A stretch of 64,000 nt of DNA. It comes from Gudongella oleilytica (GTDB lineage Bacteria > Bacillota > Clostridia > Tissierellales > Tissierellaceae). Shown one piece after another: positions 35,283-42,737 of this stretch (position 1 is its first letter; every line of letters begins with the position of its first letter). A program made the position numbers and the translations under genes. The stretch is taken from assembly GCF_004101785.1 (NCBI RefSeq), contig NZ_CP035130.1, positions 992,001 through 1,056,000 on the forward strand. The letters are read 5' to 3'. Under the pieces are notes generated by a model that was not told the DNA's origin, searched no databases, and worked only from the letters and a program-made list of their open reading frames with translations.

Positions 35283-36530
35283 ATGAGAATAGGCTATGCA
35301 TGTCTTACGAGGGGAATACCCTATACCGATATAAAGGGAACAGTTCAAAAAAATGCCACCGAAGCAAGGTTGAGGGATATAATCGCCCACAACCTTGCTT
35401 CACTTGACAGGATACTTGATTACAACAGAGATAACAGTATAAATATGTTTCGAATTAGCTCAGATATCATACCCTTTGGATCAAGTCCGGTCAACAAACT
35501 CCAATGGGACAAAGAGTTTGAGGAGAAGCTGGCTGCACTGGGGAAGAAGCTTAAAGCTTACAATATCAGAGTATCAATGCATCCTGGTCAATATACTGTC
35601 CTTAATTCACCGAGGCCAGAGGTCGTCGACAGAGCTATTCTTGACCTTGAATACCATTTAAGATTTTTAGAGGCTTTGGGAACAGATGCTGCCAATAAGA
35701 TAATTATCCATGTAGGAGGAGCCTATGGAGACAAGCGGTCTGCCATGGATGCATTTGTTGAAAACTGGGATAGACTTAAGGACCCAATAAAGTCCAGACT
35801 CGTTATTGAAAACGACGACAGGACTTACACCATTGAAGAGGTACTCCAACTGGGAATAAGAAGAAATATCCCTGTGGTATTTGACAATCTTCACCATCGG
35901 GTAAACGGGAATACCGGATCCGATTCGATATGGATCAAAGAGGCTGGTAATACCTGGAAGCAAAAAGACGGGGTTCAAAAGATCCATTATTCACAGCAGG
36001 ATGAGAGCAAAAGTCCAGGTGCCCACTCAGGAACAATAGATGTCTATAAGTTACTGAAATATTTGGAAGAAACCTCAGGCACAGACTTCGACATAATGCT
36101 TGAGGTAAAGGACAAGAACCTCTCGGCAATAAAGGCAATCAGTGCTCTGAATTCAAGGGACATAACCTCTCTTGAGAAAGAGTGGAGCAGGTATAAGTAT
36201 AATGTCCTGGAAAACTCACCAAGGATATACCAGGAAATAAGAGAGCTTCTTAAGGATAAATCATCATATCCCGTGATCGAATTCTACAAGCTTTTAGACC
36301 AGGCACTAAGCACACCCCCTACACCCGGAACTTCAGTTAACGCACTGGAGCATGTCTGGGGATATTTCAAGGACATAGCTGACGATAAGGAAAGAGCATG
36401 GTACTCAAAAACAATCAACTCAGCCTCCGCAGACTCTTTATCTCTTGGTGTTGTCAAGCGCAAGCTATGGGCTATGGTTGAAAAATACGATGAAAAGTAC
36501 CTTAAGAATTCCTATTATTTTCACTTATAA
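35283..36530 (+). CDS. uvsE: UV damage endonuclease UvsE with C-terminal extension
   Basis: The 415-residue protein is a UVDE TIM-barrel enzyme: MRIGYACLTRG at the start, NMFRISSDIIPFGS, VSMHPGQYTVLNSP, IIHVGGAYGDK, VIENDDRTYT, VFDNLHHRVN and FDIMLEVKDKN carry the metal-binding and catalytic residues. It nicks DNA 5' of UV photoproducts. Typical UvsE proteins are about 300 residues; this one has some 120 more after the barrel, ending HVWGYFKDIADDKERAWYSK and YLKNSYYFHL, which resembles the DUF1722 (YbgA) domain. AGAGGAATAA before ATG gives a weak site, 12 bases after the GH73 gene. Confidence 0.92.
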   Translation: MRIGYACLTRGIPYTDIKGTVQKNATEARLRDIIAHNLASLDRILDYNRDNSINMFRISSDIIPFGSSPVNKLQWDKEFEEKLAALGKKLKAYNIRVSMHPGQYTVLNSPRPEVVDRAILDLEYHLRFLEALGTDAANKIIIHVGGAYGDKRSAMDAFVENWDRLKDPIKSRLVIENDDRTYTIEEVLQLGIRRNIPVVFDNLHHRVNGNTGSDSIWIKEAGNTWKQKDGVQKIHYSQQDESKSPGAHSGTIDVYKLLKYLEETSGTDFDIMLEVKDKNLSAIKAISALNSRDITSLEKEWSRYKYNVLENSPRIYQEIRELLKDKSSYPVIEFYKLLDQALSTPPTPGTSVNALEHVWGYFKDIADDKERAWYSKTINSASADSLSLGVVKRKLWAMVEKYDEKYLKNSYYFHL

Positions 36531-36568
36531 ATGAAACAGTTATCCTATATGTAAGGAGAGAATGGTAA

Positions 36569-37666
36569 ATGACAGAGTTTGTCTGTAACAGCTGTGGAGA
36601 AAGATATCCTGAAAACACAAAGGAATACAGATGTAAATGTGGAGGTCTTTTTGATCTGGTAACTGGGAAGACTACCTTTGATTTTGACAAGCAACTCAGT
36701 ATAAAAGACCTGTCGCTATGGAGATATGAGGAGGCTTTGCCGTATACAGGTGAAGCAGCCTCAAAGATAACTATGGGGGAAGGTCTTACCCCCCTTGTCA
36801 AGGTGCAGGATGGTTTATTGGGTAAGGCTGAGTATTTCATGCCGACCTTGTCCTTTAAGGACAGAGGGGCAGTTATGCTGGTGCTTCATGCCAGGAAGAT
36901 GGGATTTAATAGTATAGCCATAGACAGCAGTGGAAATGCAGCCACCGCAGTTGCGGCATACAGCGCCCGTGCAGGCATCAAATGCAGTGTCTTTGTCCCT
37001 GAAAGCACCTCAGAAAAAAAGCTTGCACAAATAAAGGCACATGGAGCTGAAATAAATCTGATAAAGGGACCAAGGGAGGCTTCCGGCGCTACAGCAAGGG
37101 AATTTGTTGAGACGAACGATTCATTCTATGCCAGCCACATATATAATCCATTGTTCTACCAGGGAACAAAGACATACTTCTATGAGGTCTTCGAACAGCT
37201 GGGTGGTCGATTTCCCGACGGCTTCATAATCCCTGTGGGCAATGGAACACTTATACTTGGAGCAGAGAAGGCTTTTGAAGAGCTTCAGAGTGCAGGTTTT
37301 ATCCATAAGTGGCCCAGGATAATAGGAGTTCAGGCATCAGGGTGTGCTCCCATCTATAAAGCATTCAAGGATGGTCTTGATGTAGTACCTCAAATAGAGT
37401 CATCAGGAACTGAGGCAGAAGGGATAGCCATAGCCGCTCCTGCAAGAGGAGAACAGATACTCAAGGTAATAAGAAAATCAGGCGGGGATATGGTTGCAAT
37501 CGATGATGATGAGACACTAAAGGCACGGGCACTGCTGGCGGCTAAAGGAATTTATGTGGAAATAACATCAGCCGTAAATTATGCTGCTTATTTAAGAATA
37601 ATGGCTGAAAATGGAGGAAAATTATGGGTAATACCATTTTGTGGAGCAGGAATAAAAAGTAGTTGA
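36569..37666 (+). CDS. thrC: Threonine synthase (PLP-dependent)
   Basis: The 365-residue protein has an N-terminal zinc-ribbon-like CNSCGERYP...CKCGG, the PLP-lysine motif LSFKDRGA, SSGNAATAVAAYSARAG and a C-terminal glycine-rich PVGNGTLILGAEKAF and PFCGAGIKSS. It converts O-phosphohomoserine to threonine. At 365 residues it is the short class II-like form; related pyridoxal enzymes are a less likely alternative. AAGGAGAG precedes the ATG. It is followed by the heat-shock promoter of the second hsp20. Confidence 0.88.
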   Translation: MTEFVCNSCGERYPENTKEYRCKCGGLFDLVTGKTTFDFDKQLSIKDLSLWRYEEALPYTGEAASKITMGEGLTPLVKVQDGLLGKAEYFMPTLSFKDRGAVMLVLHARKMGFNSIAIDSSGNAATAVAAYSARAGIKCSVFVPESTSEKKLAQIKAHGAEINLIKGPREASGATAREFVETNDSFYASHIYNPLFYQGTKTYFYEVFEQLGGRFPDGFIIPVGNGTLILGAEKAFEELQSAGFIHKWPRIIGVQASGCAPIYKAFKDGLDVVPQIESSGTEAEGIAIAAPARGEQILKVIRKSGGDMVAIDDDETLKARALLAAKGIYVEITSAVNYAAYLRIMAENGGKLWVIPFCGAGIKSS

Positions 37667-37691
37667 CATATATTTTTAATGGTAGTATAAT
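37663..37691 (+). promoter_or_regulatory. Sigma-A promoter of hsp20 copy 2
   Basis: TTGACA (37663-37668) and TATAAT (37686-37691) match consensus perfectly with a 17-base spacer. Confidence 0.95.
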
Positions 37692-37709
37692 AAAGACAAT
37701 CCAAAGAAA

Positions 37710-37736
37710 TTAGCACTCAACTCATAAGAGTGCTAA
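37710..37736 (+). promoter_or_regulatory. CIRCE operator (HrcA site)
   Basis: A perfect TTAGCACTC-N9-GAGTGCTAA repeat lies just downstream of the promoter and about 40 bases before the ATG. Confidence 0.97.
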
Positions 37737-37774
37737 CAAAAACAATAAAAAACAATAGAAAGGAGTTGTTGATC

Positions 37775-38221
37775 ATGGCAAGCTTGATACCTTTTAACAG
37801 GAAAGGAAACAGGTTGATGGGTCCGGACTTCGGTGATTTCTATGGTATGCTGGATGATTTCTTCAGCGACGATTTTATGCCGAGAAGAAGCCTGGTCAGG
37901 GACACCTTCAAAGTGGACGTAGTTGATAAGGAGAAGGAGTATGTAATCGAGGCTGAGCTTCCAGGTGTTAAGAAAGAGGAAATATCCCTCGATATCCACG
38001 ACGGTCAACTCAGGATCTCTATTGAGAGAGAAGAGAAGGTCGATGAGGAGAAGAAAAATTACATCCACAAGGAAAGAAGATATAGCTCTATGAGCAGATC
38101 CGTATATCTTGGGGATGCATCAGCGGATTCGATCAAAGCAAAGCTCGATAACGGCGTTCTTACAATTACTATACCAAAGACAGAAAAGCCTGAAGTAAAA
38201 AGCAAAATCGAAATCGAGTAA
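37775..38221 (+). CDS. hsp20: Small heat shock protein, Hsp20/alpha-crystallin family (copy 2)
   Basis: The 148-residue protein closely matches the copy at 3896: MASLIPFNRK start, LDDFFSDDF, a crystallin domain with RRYSSMSRSVYL and the GVLTITIPK motif. It is an ATP-independent holdase. The ATG at 37775 lies nine bases after AGGAG; an upstream in-frame start at 37730 falls inside the CIRCE and is not credible. With copy 1 it forms a CIRCE-regulated pair; neither hrcA nor dnaK/groESL is in the window. Confidence 0.95.
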   Translation: MASLIPFNRKGNRLMGPDFGDFYGMLDDFFSDDFMPRRSLVRDTFKVDVVDKEKEYVIEAELPGVKKEEISLDIHDGQLRISIEREEKVDEEKKNYIHKERRYSSMSRSVYLGDASADSIKAKLDNGVLTITIPKTEKPEVKSKIEIE

Positions 38222-38228
38222 CAAAAAA

Positions 38229-38256
38229 GCGGGGAAAAGCAGAACCCCGCTTTTTT
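38229..38256 (+). terminator. Terminator of hsp20 copy 2
   Basis: GCGGGG and CCCCGC flanked by A6 and T6 form a strong hairpin with a ten-base loop. Confidence 0.92.
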
Positions 38257-38270
38257 CATATGACGAACAT

Positions 38271-38294
38271 ACCGAGCAACGTGGAGGGATCTCA
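38271..38294 (+). repeat. Degenerate copy of intergenic repeat module A
   Basis: The sequence CCGAGCAACGTGGAGGGATC resembles the A module found at 42492-42520, 46174-46202 and 51518-51546, here without the other modules. Confidence 0.6.
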
Positions 38295-38425
38295 GTATTT
38301 ACCTTTAACTTTTTTTAACAGCGAACAGCTATATGCTAATAGCTTTTTTATAATAACCAAATTCTGATTAGAAACTCTTATTTCAAGGTATATGTATAAA
38401 AACTAACTCCAAAGGAGGAAATACG

Positions 38426-38656
38426 ATGAATGTAATAATCTATTCAACACCCACCTGACCATGGTGCACAAAGGTAAAGGATTACCTAAACCAGAAGAAC
38501 ATAAGCTTCACTGACTACGATGTATCCAAAGACTACAATAAAGCAGTGGAAATGGTTCAAAAATCAGGTCAAAGAGGAGTACCGGTAATAGACATTAATG
38601 GTCAGATCATAGTAGGATTTGACAAGGCCAGCATAGATCAAATACTCGGATTATAG
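38426..38656 (+). CDS. Selenocysteine-containing glutaredoxin-like protein (UGA at the active site)
   Basis: Reading from the ATG at 38426 (AAAGGAGG seven bases upstream) gives 76 residues ending at TAG 38654-38656: MNVIIYSTPT-U-PWCTKVKDYL, then the cis-Pro segment QRGVPVIDI and GFDKASIDQIL. Residue 11, encoded by TGA at 38456-38458, is the place of the first Cys of the glutaredoxin CPWC motif (NrdH/YruB-like). A plausible bacterial SECIS hairpin follows. The frame is otherwise open and in-family to the end, so this is a selenoprotein, not a pseudogene. It would reduce disulfides or persulfides in the cytoplasm. It has its own ribosome site and terminator. The tRNA selenouridine synthase encoded at 42703 shows the cell makes selenophosphate. 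Confidence 0.88.
38459..38493 (+). promoter_or_regulatory. Putative bacterial SECIS hairpin
   Basis: Directly after the UGA, TGGT (38462-38465) can pair with ACCA (38490-38493), and above an internal loop GGTAA (38473-38477) pairs with TTACC (38482-38486) around the loop AGGA. The apical loop starts 19 bases after UGA, within the range of known bacterial SECIS elements. Confidence 0.65.
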
Positions 38657-38662
38657 TGGAAA

Positions 38663-38690
38663 ATGGCTCCCTGAAAGGGGAGCCATGGTT
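38663..38690 (+). terminator. Terminator of the Sec-glutaredoxin gene
   Basis: ATGGCTCCC and GGGAGCCAT pair around TGAAAG, followed by GGTTTTG. Confidence 0.85.
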
Positions 38691-38765
38691 TTGCACAAAT
38701 TTACAATAATATATAACTACCTATTTTAATCCATGGTATAATGGTAGGGTATGGAGGTGAGATGA

Positions 38766-39155
38766 TTGGCAAGACCAATGAAAGAAAGAAAGGTATGCTG
38801 TTTACCGGAAACAAATCTATTCGGACCACTCAATAGAAGACATGCAACAGGTGATGAGATAGTAATGTCTGTTGAGGAGTATGAAACAATAAGACTAATA
38901 GATCAGGAAGGCCTAATGCAGGAAGAATGTGCAGACAGAATGGATGTCGCTCGTACAACTGTGCAGAGGATATACATTTCAGCTCGTAAAAAGCTGGCGG
39001 ATGCAATTGTGGAAGGAGTAACCCTGAAAATCGAGGGTGGATCATATAAGCTATGCTCCGATGATGAGAAGGACCACTTCTTCTGTAAGAATTGCAGGCT
39101 GCACCCCGGCAGACAAAGAAGAAGACACCAGGGGATGTACAAAAGTCAGGAATAA
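38766..39155 (+). CDS. UPF0251 (DUF134) DNA-binding protein
   Basis: The 129-residue protein matches DUF134: [15 protein letters not shown] start, [19 protein letters not shown], and a helix-turn-helix [20 protein letters not shown]. The tail is basic and has a CKNC pair. Members are small DNA-binding regulators often beside Mrp/NifH-like ATPases, as here. It starts at TTG (38766) after GGAGGTGA. A TGGTATAAT extended -10 lies at 38734-38742. Confidence 0.88.
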   Translation: MARPMKERKVCCLPETNLFGPLNRRHATGDEIVMSVEEYETIRLIDQEGLMQEECADRMDVARTTVQRIYISARKKLADAIVEGVTLKIEGGSYKLCSDDEKDHFFCKNCRLHPGRQRRRHQGMYKSQE

Positions 39156-39176
39156 TAATAGAAAGAAGGCTTAGTA

Positions 39177-39998
39177 ATGAGTGAAACCTGTAACAGCAGC
39201 TGCAGCACCTGCAGTGTTGAATGCAATGACAGAACAGCTGCTCACAATGAATTCGCTGCAAAGATGAACGAAGTAAGCAATGTAAAAAAGGTAATCGGAG
39301 TGGTCAGCGGCAAGGGCGGAGTAGGGAAATCTCTGATAACCTCAATGCTTGCGATAAACATGAACAAGAGAGGCTTCAAGACTGCAATAATGGATGCAGA
39401 CATAACCGGACCATCAATTCCAAAATCCTTCGGTATCGACGGTAAGGCAGTATCAAACGGCAAGAGCCTGATCCCAAGGATAAGTGACAATGGAATCAAG
39501 ATAATGTCAGTAAACTTGATACTTGAAAATGAATCCGACCCTGTCATCTGGAGAGGGCCTATAGTGGCAGGAGTGGTAAAGCAATTCTGGACTGATGTGG
39601 AGTGGGGAGACATCGACTACATGTTCGTGGATATGCCACCTGGAACAGGAGACGTTCCACTGACTGTATTCCAGTCACTTCCAGTCGATGGGATAATAGT
39701 GGTCACATCACCACAGGAGCTTGTATCAATGATAGTTGCCAAGGCGGCTAAAATGGCGAGAATGATGAATGTACCTATAATCGGTTTAGTTGAGAACATG
39801 TCATATCTTGAGTGCCCGGACTGTGGCAAGAAAATAAACGTATTTGGCGAAAGCAGAGTTGAAGAGGTCGCTGCAGAGCAGTTGATACAAAACTATGCCA
39901 GAGTACCTATAAATCCGAATATTGCGGCAGCAGTTGATAACGGAGCGGTAGAGCACATAGACGTAAGTGTTCTTGATGATCTTGCAGCTGCCTTATAA
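39177..39998 (+). CDS. mrp: Mrp/NBP35-type iron-sulfur carrier ATPase
   Basis: The 273-residue protein has a Cys-rich N-terminus (CNSSCSTCSVEC), the deviant Walker A VVSGKGGVGKS, the DADITGPSIPKSF switch region, MFVDMPPGTGDVPLT and the C-terminal CPDCG pair that bridges a transferable Fe-S cluster in a dimer. It delivers clusters to apo-proteins. It lies 21 bases after the UPF0251 gene, probably in one operon, followed by a terminator. Confidence 0.94.
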   Translation: MSETCNSSCSTCSVECNDRTAAHNEFAAKMNEVSNVKKVIGVVSGKGGVGKSLITSMLAINMNKRGFKTAIMDADITGPSIPKSFGIDGKAVSNGKSLIPRISDNGIKIMSVNLILENESDPVIWRGPIVAGVVKQFWTDVEWGDIDYMFVDMPPGTGDVPLTVFQSLPVDGIIVVTSPQELVSMIVAKAAKMARMMNVPIIGLVENMSYLECPDCGKKINVFGESRVEEVAAEQLIQNYARVPINPNIAAAVDNGAVEHIDVSVLDDLAAAL

Positions 39999-40009
39999 TA
40001 GCCTATAAG

Positions 40010-40035
40010 AGAGACTGGTCAGCCGGTCTCTTTTT
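40010..40035 (+). terminator. Terminator after mrp
   Basis: AGAGACTGG and CCGGTCTCT pair (one wobble) around TCAG, followed by TTTTTA. Confidence 0.88.
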
Positions 40036-40055
40036 AACAATGACAGGAGGAACTG

Positions 40056-40562
40056 ATGAACACAAAGAAATTAGCGTTTTCTGCAATGCTTGTAGCCCTT
40101 GGGATTTTGCTCCCAATGATATTCCACAGCTTCAATATGGGTGGCCAGATATTTCTGCCTATGCATATACCTGTACTCGTGGCAGGTCTTTTATTAGGGC
40201 CGTTATCAGGATTACTCGTCGGCATACTTACGCCCATTCTAAGCAGCCTTTTAACAGGAATGCCCACCATGTTCCCAATGCTGCCGATCATGATTTTCGA
40301 GCTTGGAGTATACGGACTTTCCTCAGGCTATATAGGGAAAGTACTTAATGACAGAGTCTATATCCCTCTGTTGGCAGGGATGATCGATGGAAGGATAGCG
40401 GCAGGTATAGCCGTATTCATACTCTCAATGGGCTTTGGAGCTCAGCTGTCGCCGATACCCTTCATTAAGGGAGCAATAATTACTGGTTTACCAGGCATAA
40501 TTATCCAGCTTGTAGTAATACCGCCGCTTGTAAAGCTTTTAAGAAGGCATATTGACCTATAG
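40056..40562 (+). CDS. ECF transporter S component (substrate unknown)
   Basis: The 168-residue protein has about six membrane helices and the S-component pattern of an N-terminal KLAFSAMLVALGILLPMIFH, then HIPVLVAGLLLGPLSG and MPTMFPMLPIMIFELG. S components capture a vitamin or metal and use a shared EcfAAT energising module. No ecfA or ecfT lies in the window, so it must use a module encoded elsewhere. The substrate is not evident and no riboswitch leader fits in the 57-base gap before it. AGGAGG precedes the ATG. Confidence 0.82.
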   Translation: MNTKKLAFSAMLVALGILLPMIFHSFNMGGQIFLPMHIPVLVAGLLLGPLSGLLVGILTPILSSLLTGMPTMFPMLPIMIFELGVYGLSSGYIGKVLNDRVYIPLLAGMIDGRIAAGIAVFILSMGFGAQLSPIPFIKGAIITGLPGIIIQLVVIPPLVKLLRRHIDL

Positions 40563-40587
40563 ACATCTTATCACAAGGATTTCACAT

Positions 40588-40625
40588 AACCCTCACTTGA
40601 CTATTGGTGAGGGTTGAACTATACT
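40588..40625 (+). promoter_or_regulatory. ftsH promoter overlapping a 9-base palindrome
   Basis: TTGACT (40597-40602) and TATACT (40620-40625) are exactly 17 bases apart. AACCCTCAC (40588-40596) and GTGAGGGTT (40607-40615) form a perfect inverted repeat flanking the -35 and reaching into the spacer. No T-run follows, so it is more likely an operator than a terminator. Confidence 0.8.
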
Positions 40626-40663
40626 TCACTTAATCGATACGTCTGTAAAATAAGGAGAATCAA

Positions 40664-42484
40664 ATGAAAAAAATAGACAAACCAAAGAAACCGATAATGT
40701 ATTACTATGTAATAGCAATGTTGATAGTCATCCTTTTGAATTCCTATGTGTTCCCAAGGATGGCGAAGTCACAGATCGAACCGATCGACTACGGCACATT
40801 CCTTCAGAAGCTCGAGAACGGTGAGATAAGCGTAGTAGAGATCAAGGACAACCAGATATATCTCCAGGGCAAAGGAGATAGTCCTGAACTGTTTTCGACA
40901 GGCACAATGGACGACCCTCAGCTGGTGGACAGGCTTTATTCTGCCGGAGTAACCTTCTCGAGAGTGGTCACTGACACGACGCCCACATTGGGAAGTCAAA
41001 TATTCTCATGGATTATCACCATAGCCATATTCGTAGGGATAGGACAGCTTTTCTCAAGATACATGCAAAAGAAGATGATGGGCGGCAACGACGTCCTCTC
41101 CTTCGGGAAGAGCAACGCAAAGATCTATGTGGAGTCAAAGACAGGAAAGACCTTTGATGATGTAGCAGGACAGGAGGAAGCAAAGGAAGCTCTCGAGGAA
41201 ATAGTTGACTTCCTGCACAATCCAACGAAATACAAAGACATCGGGGCAAATCTTCCTAAGGGAGCACTGCTTGTAGGCCCCCCGGGAACTGGTAAGACCC
41301 TTCTTGCAAGAGCAGTAGCCGGAGAAGCCAATGTGCCATTTTTCTCGATCTCCGGATCGGAATTCGTGCAGATGTTCGTCGGCATGGGAGCAGCAAAGGT
41401 GAGAGATCTTTTCAAGCAGGCACAGGAGAAGGCACCGTGTATAGTCTTTATCGATGAGATCGACACCATAGGAAAGAAAAGAGACTCCTCGGGCTTTAAC
41501 AGCAACGATGAAAGAGAGCAGACTCTGAATCAGCTTTTAACTGAGATGGATGGCTTTGACGGCAAGGAGGGAGTTGTAATACTGGCTGCCACAAACAGGC
41601 CTGAATCCCTGGATAAGGCGCTACTAAGGCCAGGACGATTCGACAGGAGAATACCGGTTGATCTGCCTGATCTTCAAGGCAGGGAAGCGATCCTGAAAGT
41701 CCATGCAAGAAATGTAAAGGTCGAGCCTGACCTTGACTATAATGCTATAGCAAGGGCAACTGCCGGTGCCAACGGAGCTGAGCTTGCTAATATGATAAAC
41801 GAGGCTGCAATAAGGGCAGTCAAGATGGGCAGAGAAACCATCAACCAGTCAGACCTTGAGGAGTCAGTAGAGGTAGTATTGGCAGGATACCAAAGAAAGC
41901 AGGCAGTAATTTCCACAAAGGAAAAGAGGATCATTGCATACCACGAAATAGGTCACGCGCTTGTCGCGGCTAAGCAGACGGATTCAGATCCGGTGCATAA
42001 GATAACCATAATCCCAAGGACATCTGGAGCCCTGGGATATACAATGCAGGTAGCAGAACAGGAAAGCGTCCTTATGAGCAAGGAGGAGCTGTTCAACAAG
42101 ATAGTCACTATCACTGGAGGAAGGGCAGCAGAGGAGATAGTCTTCGGCTCTATAACCTCAGGTGCCTCCAACGACATAGAGCAGGCAACAAAGATCGCCC
42201 GCGCAATGGTAACCCGCTTTGGAATGAGCGACACCTTCGGCATGATGGCACTTGAAACACAGACCAACCCATACCTGGGAGGAGACACATCCCTCACCTG
42301 CTCAGGTGAGACCTCATCAAAGGTAGACGCAGAGGTTCTGGCGATAATAAAAAGTGCCCACCAAAGGGCAAGAGATATACTGAATGAAAACATTGACAAG
42401 CTTCGAGAGCTTTCCAATTATCTTCTCGAGATGGAAACCATCACCGGAGCACAGTTTATGGAGATACTCAACAAAGATAATTGA
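40664..42484 (+). CDS. ftsH: ATP-dependent zinc metalloprotease FtsH
   Basis: The 606-residue protein has two N-terminal membrane helices (about 11-30 and 107-125), an AAA+ module with GPPGTGKT, VFIDEID and the second region of homology ATNRPESLDKALLRPGRFDR, and a peptidase domain with zinc motif HEIGH and the third ligand in DIEQATKIAR. It degrades membrane and regulatory proteins. AAGGAG precedes the ATG. The last codons and stop (AAAGATAATTGA) lie inside intergenic repeat module B, showing that repeat insertion may have replaced its 3' end. Confidence 0.96.
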   Translation: MKKIDKPKKPIMYYYVIAMLIVILLNSYVFPRMAKSQIEPIDYGTFLQKLENGEISVVEIKDNQIYLQGKGDSPELFSTGTMDDPQLVDRLYSAGVTFSRVVTDTTPTLGSQIFSWIITIAIFVGIGQLFSRYMQKKMMGGNDVLSFGKSNAKIYVESKTGKTFDDVAGQEEAKEALEEIVDFLHNPTKYKDIGANLPKGALLVGPPGTGKTLLARAVAGEANVPFFSISGSEFVQMFVGMGAAKVRDLFKQAQEKAPCIVFIDEIDTIGKKRDSSGFNSNDEREQTLNQLLTEMDGFDGKEGVVILAATNRPESLDKALLRPGRFDRRIPVDLPDLQGREAILKVHARNVKVEPDLDYNAIARATAGANGAELANMINEAAIRAVKMGRETINQSDLEESVEVVLAGYQRKQAVISTKEKRIIAYHEIGHALVAAKQTDSDPVHKITIIPRTSGALGYTMQVAEQESVLMSKEELFNKIVTITGGRAAEEIVFGSITSGASNDIEQATKIARAMVTRFGMSDTFGMMALETQTNPYLGGDTSLTCSGETSSKVDAEVLAIIKSAHQRARDILNENIDKLRELSNYLLEMETITGAQFMEILNKDN

Positions 42485-42607
42485 CAATAAATGTCATCCC
42501 GACCAACGTGGAGGGACCTCTTAGCCAGTTGGAAAAGTTGGAATGTTGGAAAAGTTGGAACATAATATAGTAGTTAGCTGGGCGAGCATTGCTCGCCTTT
42601 TCTTTTT
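42473..42607 (+). repeat. Composite intergenic repeat B-A-D-C, copy after ftsH
   Basis: In order: B (AAAGATAATTGACAAT, 42473-42488, covering the ftsH stop), A (GTCATCCCGACCAACGTGGA, 42492-42520), D (three AGTTGGAA units, 42527-42561) and C, the hairpin GGCGAGC-ATT-GCTCGCC (42581-42597) followed by TTTTCTTTTT, which should terminate ftsH. Confidence 0.75.
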
Positions 42608-42613
42608 GCCTTT

Positions 42614-42737
42614 TTTCATTGTGAATTGTGCTCTGTGAACTGTAAATTAAAGATTCTCGATTTGACTTTGTCATCCTGACCAACGTAGAGGGATCTATCT
42701 TTTCATTGTGAATTGTGCTCTGTGAATTGTGAATTAA
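42614..42737 (-). repeat. Direct-repeat cassette downstream of mnmH
   Basis: Two 37-base copies (42614-42650 and 42701-42737, 35 of 37 identical, core CATTGTGAATTGTGCTCTGT) flank an A module (42669-42697). The copy next to mnmH codes for the last residues of MnmH. Compared with the ftsH side the A module has the opposite orientation relative to its gene. Confidence 0.75.

Noticed and set aside
37730-37774. Upstream start for the second hsp20
   Set aside because: It would begin inside the CIRCE element and lacks a ribosome site; the ATG at 37775 has AGGAG at good spacing.
38456-38458. In-frame TGA taken as evidence of a broken glutaredoxin gene
   Set aside because: The TGA replaces exactly the active-site Cys, the rest of the frame is intact and in-family, and a SECIS-like hairpin follows. 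Selenocysteine is the better explanation.
40588-40615. Hairpin as terminator of the ECF S gene
   Set aside because: No T-run follows and it overlaps a near-consensus promoter; an operator is more likely, though a double role is possible.
41125-42417. Several minus-strand frames under ftsH
   Set aside because: All are shadows of the AAA and peptidase domains of ftsH.
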